64,000 bases of DNA from contig NZ_CP015625.1 in assembly GCF_002007565.1 (NCBI RefSeq), forward strand, positions 620,001 through 684,000, given 5' to 3'. This document shows positions 1 through 11,475 of this stretch, piece after piece. The stretch's first letter is position 1. The number at the start of each line of letters is the position of its first letter. Below the pieces are notes generated by a model that saw nothing but the letters and a program-made list of their open reading frames with translations, was not told where the DNA came from and ran no database searches. Both the position numbers and the translations under genes were made by a program. This DNA comes from Ditibartonella choladocola (GTDB taxonomy: Bacteria > Pseudomonadota > Alphaproteobacteria > Rhizobiales > Rhizobiaceae).

Positions 1-154
1 AGACAATAACAGAATGCAATTTTTCTCTAAAGTTTTATAAGCGGGCGTAACCCATCTCGATTATCATTTTTGTTAGAGGGATGAGATTTCAAGCAGCATT
101 CGAGGGAACGATTTCAGGAAAATTTAGTAAACGTGCAGCTAAATAGGATTAGGC

Positions 155-198
155 AAAAAATTAAAAATGGAAATAACGCCTATAGCAATTATTTCCAT
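155..198 (-). terminator. Intrinsic terminator of the 236-967 gene
   Basis: Read on the minus strand, a perfect 10-bp stem (167-176 with 189-198, 12-base loop) is followed by a T-rich tract. It lies about 40 bases after the stop codon of the upstream minus-strand gene, so that gene probably ends its own transcript. Confidence 0.7.
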
Positions 199-235
199 AT
201 TTATCAGGCTCATTCAGTCGTTATTTTTAAGGAAA

Positions 236-967
236 CTAAATATTTTCCTTCAATGTGTTGTTCTTGACGACATTGTTATCAATTTCAGGCTGATAGTCAG
301 AATTTTCTGAACCGGCTTGCACATTTCCGGCGTTATCCGGCAAATTTTGTAAAGCATCATGAGATGCGCTATCAATTCCTGCACTGCTATTCTTTTTATC
401 GGCAGCTTTTACATCCGAAGGCAAATGCGGCAAACGTCCGTTGTTTTTCGACGTCGTCTTTGTGTCATTTATTTTGCCACTATTATCTGCATGAACGCCC
501 TTGGCAAGGCGATCGTCTGTTGTTCCATCCGTATTTGTAACATCACCCGTATTATCGAATGACATTACTTTATTGTCTTCATTATCAGGAACCTTGATTG
601 TTTGACCATCAATCCCTTTAACTTTCTTGCCATCGGCTTTCGACAAGCTGTCAGTTGCTTCGTTACTATTTACAGCATCATCGGATTGCCTTTGGACAGC
701 CTCGAAAAGCTTCTCCATTTCGGCCCGTGCTTCTTCAAGATTTTTCTGATGCAGGGCTTCTTGAGACGCCGTTTGCTGTTCTTTTATCAGCTCGGTAATA
801 TGAGCCATGATTTCAGCGACACTCGCAGAGATCGGATAATGCGGCCGCGGTTCGACCATAGGAATTTGCTCCACAACCGAGTCGGTCCGAGCCGTCTTAG
901 TTGATGGCACCGCTACTTGCACTGTCGTCAACGAACGGGTGCCTGATGTAGCATCAACCGGTTGCAT
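236..967 (-). CDS. Hypothetical protein, coiled-coil then disordered D/N-rich tail
   Basis: Not recognised. I chose the ATG at 967 (243 residues) because GGAGAG lies five to six bases before it; an upstream start at 1000 would add 11 residues and has no visible ribosome site. There is no signal peptide or membrane segment. After a Ser/Thr-rich start, a stretch of about 50 residues rich in E, Q and A (roughly residues 50-105) looks helical and possibly coiled-coil. The remainder is a low-complexity tail rich in D, N, K, S and T. Its own terminator follows. Composition suggests a soluble, partly disordered protein, perhaps lineage-specific. Confidence is moderate that it is a gene and nil for function. 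Confidence 0.6.
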   Translation of the reverse strand: MQPVDATSGTRSLTTVQVAVPSTKTARTDSVVEQIPMVEPRPHYPISASVAEIMAHITELIKEQQTASQEALHQKNLEEARAEMEKLFEAVQRQSDDAVNSNEATDSLSKADGKKVKGIDGQTIKVPDNEDNKVMSFDNTGDVTNTDGTTDDRLAKGVHADNSGKINDTKTTSKNNGRLPHLPSDVKAADKKNSSAGIDSASHDALQNLPDNAGNVQAGSENSDYQPEIDNNVVKNNTLKENI

Positions 968-1384
968 AATTACTCTCCAAAAACTATCAACAAGCTCCAA
1001 TCTTCATGATTTTTCTTGTTCCGTTTCGAGCTTCTCATAAGCCTATTTGGCATCATATTCTATTTTACGGAAAAAAGCAAGAATTCTTAGTAATTCCCGT
1101 TTTTATGAAGAAATAAAAGAATCAAATGCGGTCGATCAGCAATAAGCCAATCCCCTGTTGCTAAATGACAATACAAACCGTTAAAAATTGTATTCATTTA
1201 ACCAGGATATTATATCGTGCTTTATCTTGCTATTCAAAACAATTTTTCCCGATCTATTATAGGCGAATATCTTAACGCTATTGTTCGTATATTTAGATTT
1301 GCCCGTATAATGATTATTTTAGTCGCCCCGAATATGTTTTGAAAATTGATGTCGAGACGGCAGTAAACCGGTTTGCGACCATTA
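968..1384. other. Intergenic region, no gene seen
   Basis: AT-rich stretch between two minus-strand genes. The open frame at 1234-1461 overlaps the 3' end of purU in another frame and has no recognisable composition. This stretch presumably holds the promoter of the 236-967 gene and the end of the purU transcript, but no clear hairpin with a T run was found. Confidence 0.5.
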
Positions 1385-2275
1385 TCACCCCATACGTTCG
1401 GAAGCATAACTTCCAGGAGTGGCCGGAAATACGACGGTGCGATTGTCGTTGATGAAAACACGATGATGGATATGTGCGTGAATTGCCCGTGCTAAAACTT
1501 GAGCTTCGACATCTCTACCAAGTGCAACATAATCGTCGGCATTCTGTGCATGTGTGACACGAACAATATCCTGCTCGATTATCGGTCCTTCATCAAGATC
1601 GGCTGTTACGTAATGTGCGGTTGCACCGATTATCTTTACACCGCGTTGAAAGGCTTGCTTATAGGGATTAGCGCCTTTGAAACTCGGTAAAAAAGAATGG
1701 TGAATGTTGATAATCTGTCCGGACATTTCTTTGCATAAGCGATCTGACAGGATTTGCATGTAACGGGCAAGCACCACCAATTCGGTATGTGTTTCGGTGA
1801 TGATTTCAAACAGGCGATCTTCGGATTCCTGTTTGCGGTCTTTGTGGACAGGAATATGGTAAAAAGGCAGGTCATTATTGACAACCAATTTCTGGTAATC
1901 AAGATGGTTGGAAATGACCCCGACGATGTCAACCGGCAGCGCACCTATTCTCCAACGGTAAAGCAAGTCGTTCAGACAATGTCCGAACTTGGAAACCATG
2001 ATGAGCACCTTCATGCGTTCGCTCGAATCGAAGAAATGGGCCTCCATCGAAAATTCCCGTGCAATAGGCTGGAAGCTTTGTTCAAGGTCATGAATATTTT
2101 TTCCGCCTTCGCTATCAAAACCGATGCGACAGAAAAATTTTCCCGAAATCGGGTCGTCAAACTGGGAACTATTGACAATATTACACGTGTTTTTTGCCAA
2201 AAATGTAGAAATAGCGGCGACTATACCCCGCTTTGCAGGACAAACTACAGTTAACACAAAGCTCGACATTGTCAT
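1385..2275 (-). CDS. purU: Formyltetrahydrofolate deformylase
   Basis: Hydrolyses 10-formyltetrahydrofolate to formate and tetrahydrofolate in the cytoplasm, balancing one-carbon pools and supplying formate for PurT-type purine synthesis. The first ~80 residues form an ACT regulatory domain; a formyltransferase domain follows from about residue 88. It carries the family signature IHHSFLPSFKGANPY (191-205), with the catalytic histidine, and the downstream Asp in DLDEGP (Asp228). Length of 296 matches the family (about 285-295). An ATG two codons later (2269) is an alternative start. It is transcribed alone, divergently from phnN. Confidence 0.93.
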   Translation of the reverse strand: MTMSSFVLTVVCPAKRGIVAAISTFLAKNTCNIVNSSQFDDPISGKFFCRIGFDSEGGKNIHDLEQSFQPIAREFSMEAHFFDSSERMKVLIMVSKFGHCLNDLLYRWRIGALPVDIVGVISNHLDYQKLVVNNDLPFYHIPVHKDRKQESEDRLFEIITETHTELVVLARYMQILSDRLCKEMSGQIINIHHSFLPSFKGANPYKQAFQRGVKIIGATAHYVTADLDEGPIIEQDIVRVTHAQNADDYVALGRDVEAQVLARAIHAHIHHRVFINDNRTVVFPATPGSYASERMG

Positions 2276-2490
2276 TTAATCAAGGTTTCCTATCAGCCGG
2301 TTTTGAATATTTCAACGATTTGGAAGTTGGTTACTCTCGTCTTTAAGTAGAGATTATGAATATAAGGTTATTTTTGTTTTTTCCATGAATGACAGAACCC
2401 TCTCTTTTTTCATTATCTTTTTTCGAGCGTTTGTTGAAATAACATGGAAATTGTCGCCTTAACGATATAAAATATCAGAAATTCCCTCGC

Positions 2491-3192
2491 ATGATGGAAC
2501 GGGAAATTTTAAGTCTTTCAGGCGCATCCAATTTGACTTCAAGTAAAAATACAGGGTGGTTTGTGGCGGTTGTCGGACCGAGTGGTGCGGGAAAAGACAC
2601 AATCATCAATGCTGTCCGTAAGATTGTGAAAGATCAGCCCGATTTTTTGTTTATACGTCGAACAATTACACGAAAAGCGGGAATATCCGGCGAAGCTCTA
2701 CAAGCCGGAACCAAGATAAACATAGGCAATGAAGACAATATAGCCGTTTCGGAAGACGAATTTTTGAAGCTATCAAAAAACCATGCATTTTCCATGGAAT
2801 GGTTTGCTCATGGAATTCATTACGGCTTGCCGAAGAATATTGCCGATAATATTAAACGGGGCAAAATTGTCATTGCAAATATTTCCCGTGAATATCTGGA
2901 AGCGGCAAAACAGATGTTCGGACGTATTTTTGTTGTGGAAGTCAATGCGGACATTTCAATTTTAAGAAAACGACTCATCATGCGAAACAGAGAGCAAGCG
3001 GAGGATATAAAAGAAAGATTGGGGCGTGCGAATGTGGCAATCCATTTGCCTGTAGGGGCGGGGTATTGCTATATTGATAACTCCGACAATTTGCAGCACG
3101 CGGTTGAAAAATTGCTATCGGTTCTTGAAATTTTGGCAGCCGGAAAAATACCCGATATTTCCGATAAGGCGTGGTTAAGCAAAAATAGATAA
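2491..3192 (+). CDS. phnN: Ribose 1,5-bisphosphate phosphokinase PhnN
   Basis: Guanylate-kinase-like P-loop protein of 233 residues. The Walker A motif GPSGAGKDT lies at residues 29-37, and the pattern RRTITRKA around 57-64 matches the PhnN branch rather than true guanylate kinase. PhnN makes 5-phosphoribosyl 1-diphosphate from ribose 1,5-bisphosphate in phosphonate degradation. No other phn genes are adjacent, so here it may act as a stand-alone PRPP-forming enzyme. The first ~20 residues are not typical, and the start may lie a little downstream; an ATG at 2494 is equally possible. Confidence 0.82.
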   Translation: MMEREILSLSGASNLTSSKNTGWFVAVVGPSGAGKDTIINAVRKIVKDQPDFLFIRRTITRKAGISGEALQAGTKINIGNEDNIAVSEDEFLKLSKNHAFSMEWFAHGIHYGLPKNIADNIKRGKIVIANISREYLEAAKQMFGRIFVVEVNADISILRKRLIMRNREQAEDIKERLGRANVAIHLPVGAGYCYIDNSDNLQHAVEKLLSVLEILAAGKIPDISDKAWLSKNR

Positions 3193-3516
3193 AAATAACC
3201 TTGTTGTTTTTCTCGTATAGTTTCTGATGCGAGCCTTTTATTGTCAAAAACTCTTTTGAAAGAAAATGCCGTTTTGCCATAAGTTATTGAAATGGCAATG
3301 ACCGGTATTTTTTGCAACTTTTTCCCGCCGCAAACCGATGTCACTATCAAGCATCTGGTTGAATCATCGGGATAAACGGGTTCTCGCCCTGATGTCGATT
3401 AATATCCTGAAAATTGCAGAAAAATTATTTCCGGAAAAATCCCCGCGGGGAATTGGAGGCGTTAGACAGGCCTCCGCCCCGATGCCGGAAGTTTAATGCC
3501 CGACAAATCGAACCGG
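3193..3516. other. Convergent intergenic region with GC-rich palindromes
   Basis: Lies between the 3' ends of phnN and the small acidic gene. It contains a 12-base palindrome (3440-3451, CCCCGCGGGG core) and a hairpin with a 6-bp stem (3455-3460 with 3470-3475). Neither is followed by a T run, so they are not standard terminators. The minus-strand open frames here lack coding character. Confidence 0.45.
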
Positions 3517-3768
3517 TTATTCCGGCTCGCCTTTATCCGGTTCACTGGTAAACAGATTTTCACCGACGACATCTCTGTCCTCGTCACTCAAGGGATTTTC
3601 TATATCTTCCTGCCTTTTGTTGCGAGGGCGGAATTCACCATTATCTTCGCCGGTCACGTCATCAAAAATATCAACCGTATCGACCGGACCATTTTTTTCG
3701 TCATCCTGTTCGTCGATTTTTTCAACGTCTACTACTTTTACATGTTTGTGCTTATCGTCATTGGTCAT
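3517..3768 (-). CDS. Small highly acidic hypothetical protein
   Basis: An 83-residue protein, if the ATG at 3768 is used. AGGAAA stands about eight bases before that ATG; an upstream ATG at 3813 would add 15 residues without a ribosome site. It is very rich in D and E, begins with a short K/H-rich stretch, and has no hydrophobic segment, so it is probably cytoplasmic and partly unfolded. No family is recognised. It is convergent with phnN. Existence is supported by the start site and biased composition only. Confidence 0.55.
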   Translation of the reverse strand: MTNDDKHKHVKVVDVEKIDEQDDEKNGPVDTVDIFDDVTGEDNGEFRPRNKRQEDIENPLSDEDRDVVGENLFTSEPDKGEPE

Positions 3769-4164
3769 TGTAAAATTTCCTGTATTCTTTCGTCCGTTTA
3801 GATGTGTGGTCAAAGTGGGTAGACTGCAAGATTAGCCCATTTTTTTATTAGATAAGTAAATGGAGCAAATTTCAACTGCGGCAATTTACCGTTCATTTTG
3901 GAAAAGCGCATCAATAAATGAGAATAGTGGTTGTTCCAGAGCCTCTTCAAATACCATTTACGAAATTGGCGTCTCGCTCGAAAAAATGGTTGGAGACTTC
4001 AAAGTTCAAGGGTGAAAATTCGACAATTCCAACAAGTAATGCATAAGCCGCAGATAATGCATAAACCGCAGATTATTGTTCTGAAGACTGTCTAACCACT
4101 TCCGCAAAATGTTGAGCCGTAAAGCTGTGGAACGCTCGAAAAGTCAAATTTTAAAAGGAAATAT
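3769..4164. other. Intergenic region with an 18-bp tandem duplication
   Basis: No gene seen. Holds the promoter region of the acidic gene and the downstream flank of tRNA-Gln. Two adjacent 18-bp copies (4038-4055 and 4056-4073, unit starting AATGCATAA) differ at one base. Confidence 0.5.
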
Positions 4165-4238
4165 TGGCTGGGGAACCTGGATTCGAACCAGGACTGACGG
4201 AGTCAGAGTCCGCAGTTCTACCGTTAAACTATTCCCCA
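4165..4238 (-). tRNA. tRNA-Gln (anticodon CUG)
   Basis: On the minus strand a 74-base cloverleaf can be drawn. A 7-bp acceptor stem (TGGGGAA pairs with TTCCCCA) carries discriminator G and an encoded CCA end. The T arm contains GGTTCGAATCC. The anticodon stem GCGGA/TCCGT encloses the loop CTCTGAC, giving anticodon CTG, which reads CAG. The anticodon stem closes with a G-U pair. The open frames across this site in either strand are artefacts. Confidence 0.93.
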
Positions 4239-4568
4239 GCATTTCTGCTTCAAGCGAGAACAGCATGGCTTTTAACATATCCAGTTCAAGATACAAGCCT
4301 AAACTTGAGAAAATAATTTTGCGGGTCAACAATCTCTTGATCGGCGAAAACTTGCCATCAACAACAAGCGGGATGCATGGCCGGAAAATCCGGTATCTTT
4401 TTTCAAACACATCATCAATCGACAATCTTGCAATTTTTAAAAAAATGAAGAAGGGCGTCTCCGGCTATTGGTAAAAACGACTAACGCTGTTACATTATAG
4501 GTAACGATAGCTCATGAAGTGTCCATTGCGAGAAAATGTCTCCTTGGCACTTTGAAGGAAAGATAAAG
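4239..4568. other. Intergenic region upstream of tRNA-Gln and the ppx/gppA-family gene
   Basis: Holds divergent promoters for the tRNA (leftward) and the phosphatase gene (rightward). Open frames seen here overlap the tRNA and are not credible. No repeats or hairpins stood out. Confidence 0.45.
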
Positions 4569-5981
4569 ATGACTCCGTTGATCGACAACCCGAAAGGGTC
4601 GGAACGGGGAAAGCCTGGCGGAGATGGTGCGAAAGGTTTGCACGACCGCTTGGAAAGGCACGAAGATGGTGGCACGGTGCCGCCTTTAGCAGGGTCTTTT
4701 GCTGTTCCCTCATCCAAGAAGAAGCGCGCGAAACGGCGCCAAAAAGGTAGATTACGCGAGCATGGCGAAAGCTCATATGAAGGTGGAGCTGAAAAAGTCC
4801 ATCATAGTAAAAAACGTTCGCGCAAAACGCCAATATTGACCAAACCACAGGGTGATGATGACCGGTCGAAACGTGAGACAAAAAGCGTTCTCGCAAATGA
4901 TGTCAATAAACATAGTCATCCGTCGCGCGCTCGCGCGCAGAAAGTTCCGCTTTATGCGGCACTTGATCTTGGTACCAATAATTGTCGTTTACTAATAGCT
5001 GCTCCAACGAAACCCGGCCATTTTCATGTCATTGACGCATTTTCGCGTATTGTGCGTTTGGGGGAAGGTTTGGCGCGGACAGGTCGCCTTAATGAAAACG
5101 CGATGGAACGGGCTATCGAAGCACTCAAAGTTTGTCGTTTGAAACTCGATCAACGAAAAATAAGGCGGTGTCGTCTCATTGCTACAGAAGCATGCCGATC
5201 GGCAGAAAACGGAAAAGTTTTTATCGAACGGGTTGCACGGGAAACAGGAATCAATCTTGAAATTATTGATCGCGAAACAGAAGCGCGATTGGCCGTTGCA
5301 GGTTGCGGCACACTGGTTGAAGAAGATACCGACGCAATTGTCGTTTTTGACATAGGCGGAGGTTCATCCGAAATTGTTTTGATTGACCGGTCGAAGAAAC
5401 GGTCACCGCGACTGGCTGAACATATCATTGCTTGGACATCGTTACCTGTTGGCGTCATTACTTTGGCCGAACGTTTTGGCGGGGAAAATGTCTCTGTCGA
5501 TGATTTTGAAAAAATGAAAGATTATGTTCGCTCTTTGCTAAAAGGTTTTAAAGGGCGCGATAAATTGGGTGCTTTGGCGAAAAGCCCCCATTTTCATCTA
5601 CTGGGAACTTCCGGCACAGTGACAACGCTTGCCGGAATCCATCTGGAACTTGCAAAATATGACCGTCGTCTGATCGACGGTATTTGGCTTAAAAATGATG
5701 ATGTCGAACGCATGACCAAACGGTTGCTTTCGTGGAATTTGGCCGAACGCGTCGCAAACCCGTGTATTGGCCATGACAGGGCCGATCTGGTGCTTGCCGG
5801 TTGCGCTATCCTTGACGTTATCAGGGAAGAATGGCCAGCCGAACGTTTGCGGGTGGCTGATCGTGGTTTGCGTGAAGGGATATTGACCGAATTGATGTCA
5901 CGCGATGGAGCCTGGCGCAAACGCCGTCATCTGAACGAGCGGTTTTATCTGCGGAAAAATCATGGAAGTGAACGTTTATGA
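4569..5981 (+). CDS. Ppx/GppA family exopolyphosphatase / pppGpp phosphohydrolase
   Basis: Member of the sugar-kinase/actin-fold phosphatase family that removes phosphate from polyphosphate or pppGpp. The ATG at 4569 is preferred over 4536 because AAGGAAAG precedes it at good spacing, giving 470 residues. The catalytic domain begins near residue 128 with [15 protein letters not shown] (phosphate-1 loop); a second phosphate loop, [10 protein letters not shown], follows. The first ~127 residues are an extension rich in K, R, H and G and probably disordered. The 3' end overlaps rlmE by 4 bases, so the two are co-transcribed. Substrate preference (polyP or pppGpp) cannot be told from sequence. 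Confidence 0.9.
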   Translation: MTPLIDNPKGSERGKPGGDGAKGLHDRLERHEDGGTVPPLAGSFAVPSSKKKRAKRRQKGRLREHGESSYEGGAEKVHHSKKRSRKTPILTKPQGDDDRSKRETKSVLANDVNKHSHPSRARAQKVPLYAALDLGTNNCRLLIAAPTKPGHFHVIDAFSRIVRLGEGLARTGRLNENAMERAIEALKVCRLKLDQRKIRRCRLIATEACRSAENGKVFIERVARETGINLEIIDRETEARLAVAGCGTLVEEDTDAIVVFDIGGGSSEIVLIDRSKKRSPRLAEHIIAWTSLPVGVITLAERFGGENVSVDDFEKMKDYVRSLLKGFKGRDKLGALAKSPHFHLLGTSGTVTTLAGIHLELAKYDRRLIDGIWLKNDDVERMTKRLLSWNLAERVANPCIGHDRADLVLAGCAILDVIREEWPAERLRVADRGLREGILTELMSRDGAWRKRRHLNERFYLRKNHGSERL

Positions 5982-6700
5982 CAACGAAAAGAACAGGTGC
6001 ACATGCAGGCGGGCGCGGTGGAGCCGGTACGCATGAACTCCACACAAGAGTGAAAAAGAAAGCCGGAACGATAAAAGCTTCCTCACGGCGGTGGCTTGAA
6101 CGTCACCTGAACGACCCTTATGTGCATCAATCGAAAATTGACGGTTATCGTTCACGGGCCGCGTATAAACTTATCGAAATCAATGAACGGTATCATCTTT
6201 TGAAAAAAGGCCAGAAGATTATTGATCTCGGTGCAGCTCCGGGTGGGTGGTGTCAGGTGGCAGCCAATATTGTCGGCTCCACCAACGATCATCCTTCTGT
6301 CGTCGGTATTGATTATCTCCATGTAGACCCGTTACCGGGTGTCACAATGCTGGAAATGGATTTTCTCGATGATACTGCGCCCCAAAAGCTTATGGATGCG
6401 TTAGGTGCGAAACCTGATCTTGTCATATCCGATATGGCAGCACCAACGATCGGCCACAAGCAAACCGATCATATCAGGACAATTCACCTTTGCGAGGTTG
6501 CCGCAGATTTTGCTATATCGGTTTTGAAGCCGGGCGGGCATTTTCTTGCCAAAACCTTCCAAGGCGGGGCAGAAAATGAATTGCTGACAACGCTTAAACA
6601 GAATTTTAAAAAAGTCTATCATGTCAAACCGCCGGCAAGCAGGGCTGAATCAGTGGAACTTTATTTGTTGGCCTATGAGTTTAAAGGTAAACCGGCCTGA
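5978..6700 (+). CDS. rlmE: 23S rRNA 2'-O-ribose methyltransferase RlmE (FtsJ/RrmJ)
   Basis: SAM-dependent methyltransferase that modifies U2552 (E. coli numbering) in the A loop of 23S rRNA late in 50S assembly. The SAM motif [15 protein letters not shown] is near residues 80-95. The KDKE tetrad is represented by K in RAAYKLIE, D in VISDMAAP, K in HFLAKTFQG and E in ESVELYLL. Length of 240 fits Rhizobiales homologues, which have a longer N-terminus than E. coli. Its ATG overlaps the stop of the preceding phosphatase gene (ATGA), a pairing common in this order. Confidence 0.93.
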   Translation: MTTKRTGAHAGGRGGAGTHELHTRVKKKAGTIKASSRRWLERHLNDPYVHQSKIDGYRSRAAYKLIEINERYHLLKKGQKIIDLGAAPGGWCQVAANIVGSTNDHPSVVGIDYLHVDPLPGVTMLEMDFLDDTAPQKLMDALGAKPDLVISDMAAPTIGHKQTDHIRTIHLCEVAADFAISVLKPGGHFLAKTFQGGAENELLTTLKQNFKKVYHVKPPASRAESVELYLLAYEFKGKPA

Positions 6701-8207
<1,507 letters not shown>

Positions 8208-8213
8208 AGATTT

Positions 8214-9338
8214 ATGGTGCAGGAACTAAAAAAGCTCGATCAATATAAGCGGATTGTTGTCAAAATCGGATCAGCTCTTCTTGTCGATCGCAAGCACGGT
8301 CTGAAAGTCGAATGGCTTGAAAGTCTGATTAATGATGTAGCCGGATTGGAAAAAAAAGGGGTCGAGATTCTTTTGGTATCCTCTGGCGCTATCGCCTTGG
8401 GGCGCACATTGTTGAAATTGCCTTCAGGTTCGCTTAAACTCGAACAAAGTCAGGCTTGCGCGGCAATCGGCCAGATCGAGCTTGCAAAAGCCTATGGCGC
8501 GGCACTTTTACACCATGGCTTGATGACCGGGCAGATTCTTCTCACCCTCGTTGATACGGAAGAGCGCCGCCATTATCTCAATGCAAGGGCGACAATCAAT
8601 ACATTGCTGAATTTGGGTGCTGTTCCTGTTGTTAACGAGAACGATACGGTTGCAACCGGTGAAATCCGTTATGGCGATAATGATCGTCTGGCAGCACGCG
8701 TTGCCACAATGATGGGAGCCGATCTCCTTATTCTTTTGTCCGATATTGACGGCCTTTATTCTGCACCGCCGCATCTTGACGACCATTCGCAGTTCATTCC
8801 CTATATCAGGGCGATTAATCCCGCCATTGAAAAAATGGCAGGGCAGGCTGCATCCGAATTGTCGCGGGGGGGGATGAAAACAAAACTTGAAGCAGGAAAA
8901 ATTGCCAATCAATCCGGAACGGCTATGATTATTACATCGGGCAAACGCCTCAATCCCCTGGCTGCTATTGATCGTGGCGAGAGAGCGAGTTTTTTTGCAG
9001 CGAGCGAAAAGCCCGTCAGTGCATGGAAAACATGGATTTCCGGTCAGCTTGATCCATCGGGTACATTGACGATTGACGAGGGTGCTGTCCGTGCCTTGAA
9101 AAGAGGAAAATCGCTTCTTGCTGCAGGCGTTATTGCCCTTGAAGGTAATTTCCATCATGGCGATACGGTGGCGATCGTCGACAAGGACAACCTCGAAATA
9201 GCTAGAGGATTGGTCAGTTATGATCGGGAAGAGGCCGATCGTATTATCGGACTGAAAAATTCCGAAATAGAAACGATTCTGGGTTACGAACCAAGATCGG
9301 CGATGGTTCATCGCAATGACATGGTTTTGCGGAATTAG
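8214..9338 (+). CDS. proB: Glutamate 5-kinase
   Basis: First enzyme of proline synthesis; phosphorylates glutamate to gamma-glutamyl phosphate. An amino-acid kinase domain (roughly 1-260; VVKIGSALL near 15-23, VSSGAIALG near 58-66, NENDTVAT and [10 protein letters not shown] in the middle) is followed by a C-terminal PUA domain (about 280-370). Length of 374 is typical. It sits 6 bases after obgE and about 150 bases before proA, so proBA is nearly but not fully coupled; the gap before proA may hold a second promoter. Confidence 0.95.
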   Translation: MVQELKKLDQYKRIVVKIGSALLVDRKHGLKVEWLESLINDVAGLEKKGVEILLVSSGAIALGRTLLKLPSGSLKLEQSQACAAIGQIELAKAYGAALLHHGLMTGQILLTLVDTEERRHYLNARATINTLLNLGAVPVVNENDTVATGEIRYGDNDRLAARVATMMGADLLILLSDIDGLYSAPPHLDDHSQFIPYIRAINPAIEKMAGQAASELSRGGMKTKLEAGKIANQSGTAMIITSGKRLNPLAAIDRGERASFFAASEKPVSAWKTWISGQLDPSGTLTIDEGAVRALKRGKSLLAAGVIALEGNFHHGDTVAIVDKDNLEIARGLVSYDREEADRIIGLKNSEIETILGYEPRSAMVHRNDMVLRN

Positions 9339-9489
9339 CCGGAATGACTTTAACGGTCATGTTTTATACGTTAAGCGGGTTATATTTTTAAACCGGCTCA
9401 AGAATAATTGTGCTTATATTTATATTGAGTTATCGGCTTTGATGTGTCTAACTACCGGATGATATGTGTTTAATTGAGGGAAGCGTTTC

Positions 9490-10749
9490 ATGACAAGTTT
9501 GCATGACAGTCTGTTGAAGATGGGGAAAGATGCCCGTTCGGCTGCCCGAACGCTGGCGCTTACCCCCTCGCACCAGAAGACGCAAGCGCTTGAAGCTATC
9601 GCAAAAAATATTCGCGATTTTAAAGATAATATATTGTCGGCCAATGCCAAAGATATCGAAAACGCACGAAAAAATGGTATGAGTGCGGCTCTTGTCGACA
9701 GGCTGTTATTGGATGAAAAACGTGTTTTGTCGATCGCTGATGCTGTTCATACAATTGCCAATCTTCCTGATCCTGTTGGCGAAATTATGAGCGAATGGAA
9801 GCGCCCGAACGGTTTACAAATCCAGCGCGTTCGCACACCACTTGGCGTGATAGGCGTTATTTATGAGAGCCGGCCCAATGTGACTGCCGATGCAGGTGCT
9901 TTATGTCTGAAAGCGGGAAATGCTGTTATTCTGCGCGGTGGTTCCGACAGTTTCCTGTCATCCAAAGCCATTCATGAAGCGATGGTTGCAGGCTTGAAGT
10001 TTGCAAATCTTCCTGAAAAATCAATCCAGTTTGTCGACACAGTCGATCGTGATGCGGTGGGTGAATTGCTTACCGGACTTGATGGCAATATCGACGTTAT
10101 TGTTCCAAGAGGTGGCAAAAGTCTTGTTGCACGTGTGCAACGGGAAGCACGCGTTCCTGTGTTTTCGCACCTTGAAGGTTTGTGCCATATCTATATTGAT
10201 AAATCTGCCGATCTCGATATGGCAAAGAAGATTGTCATTAATGCAAAATTACGCCGCACAGGGATATGTGGTGCCGTTGAAACCATCCTTGTTGACAGGA
10301 AAATTGCCGACAAGATTGTGCCGGTTATTATTGCACTGCAACAGGCGGGCTGCGAAATACGTGCAAGCGAAGATCTCGTTGGTAAAATTCCCGGTGCCAG
10401 ATTGGCGACAGAAGCAGACTGGTCAACCGAATATCTTGACGCCATTGTATCAATCAAAACAGTAGAGGGTGTTGAGGGTGCTATAGAGCACATCAACCGT
10501 TATTCATCCCACCATACGGAATCGATCATTGCCGAAGATAAAAGGGCGGTTGAACTGTTTTTCAAAAGTCTTGATTCAGCTATACTTATGCACAATGCAT
10601 CGACACAGTTTGCCGATGGTGGCGAGTTCGGTTTCGGTGGAGAAATCGGCATTGCAACGGGCAAAATGCATGCACGTGGTCCGATCGGTGTCGAACAATT
10701 GACGACATTTCAATATCATGTCAACGGTAACGGACAGATACGCCCTTGA
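9490..10749 (+). CDS. proA: Gamma-glutamyl phosphate reductase
   Basis: Second proline-biosynthesis enzyme; NADPH-dependent reduction of gamma-glutamyl phosphate to glutamate 5-semialdehyde. It belongs to the aldehyde dehydrogenase superfamily, with the catalytic cysteine Cys260 in [10 protein letters not shown]. Length of 419 matches E. coli ProA (417). AGGGAAG stands before the ATG. Its stop overlaps the nadD start (ATGA), so proA and nadD are translationally coupled. ProB and ProA together supply the precursor that cyclises before ProC; proC is outside this window. Confidence 0.95.
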   Translation: MTSLHDSLLKMGKDARSAARTLALTPSHQKTQALEAIAKNIRDFKDNILSANAKDIENARKNGMSAALVDRLLLDEKRVLSIADAVHTIANLPDPVGEIMSEWKRPNGLQIQRVRTPLGVIGVIYESRPNVTADAGALCLKAGNAVILRGGSDSFLSSKAIHEAMVAGLKFANLPEKSIQFVDTVDRDAVGELLTGLDGNIDVIVPRGGKSLVARVQREARVPVFSHLEGLCHIYIDKSADLDMAKKIVINAKLRRTGICGAVETILVDRKIADKIVPVIIALQQAGCEIRASEDLVGKIPGARLATEADWSTEYLDAIVSIKTVEGVEGAIEHINRYSSHHTESIIAEDKRAVELFFKSLDSAILMHNASTQFADGGEFGFGGEIGIATGKMHARGPIGVEQLTTFQYHVNGNGQIRP

Positions 10750-11369
10750 ATGACGTTTTCCGATATGAAAACAAAATGCCGCATTGTGAAAGCGGCAACC
10801 GGATAGGCCTGTTTGGCGGGTCATTCAATCCGCCACATGAAGGGCATTTGCTGGTTGCCAAAATTGCGCTTCGCCGGTTGAAACTTGATGAATTATGGTG
10901 GATGGTGACGCCCGGAAACCTTCTGAAAGACAGAAGCGGGCTTTTGCCACTTCATGAAAGAATGCGGTTAAGTGCCGAACTTGTCGACAACCCGCGGATA
11001 AAAATTACCGGCTTTGAACAGTCGATCAAATCCTACACCTCTGTTACAACGCTGTCCTATATACTTGCCCGCCATCGCAATATTCGCTTTGTCTGGGTCA
11101 TGGGTGCCGACAGTCTTGCGACATTTCACCAATGGCAGGAATGGAAGAAAATCGTCAATACCATCCCGATCGCTATTATCGACCGCCCTTCAGCTTCGAT
11201 GTCGGCGCTTTTTTCACCTATGGCGGAAACATTCCGGAAATTCCGTGTTAAAGAATATGATGTAGCCGCATTGCCGTATAAAAAACCTCCCGCATGGGGA
11301 TATATCCATGGTCGACGCTCTTTTGCGTCTTCAACCGACCTGCGGCAAAAACAGTCATCCAAGGGCTGA
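10746..11369 (+). CDS. nadD: Nicotinate-nucleotide adenylyltransferase
   Basis: Transfers AMP from ATP to nicotinate mononucleotide in NAD synthesis. The nucleotidyltransferase signature [11 protein letters not shown] (24-34) contains the catalytic HxGH motif (His31, His34). The C-terminal ATP-binding motif is seen as SSTDLR close to the end, matching the usual S(S/T)xxR pattern. Length of 207 is normal for Rhizobiales. It overlaps proA by 4 bases; the first ~18 residues are not conserved in type, and a start at Met11 is possible. RsfS follows 106 bases later. Confidence 0.92.
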   Translation: MNDVFRYENKMPHCESGNRIGLFGGSFNPPHEGHLLVAKIALRRLKLDELWWMVTPGNLLKDRSGLLPLHERMRLSAELVDNPRIKITGFEQSIKSYTSVTTLSYILARHRNIRFVWVMGADSLATFHQWQEWKKIVNTIPIAIIDRPSASMSALFSPMAETFRKFRVKEYDVAALPYKKPPAWGYIHGRRSFASSTDLRQKQSSKG

Positions 11370-11475
11370 GAGACAACGTCGAAACGCTTCGGAAAATGCC
11401 GATTTTCCTTGAAAAAAACATTAAGTCTGTAACCATTATAAACGAAAAACAAGAATTCATATTCGGGTTCAAAAG

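Noticed and set aside
4109..4474. Open frames on both strands across 4.1-4.5 kb
   Set aside because: They run through the tRNA-Gln gene and have no ribosome sites.
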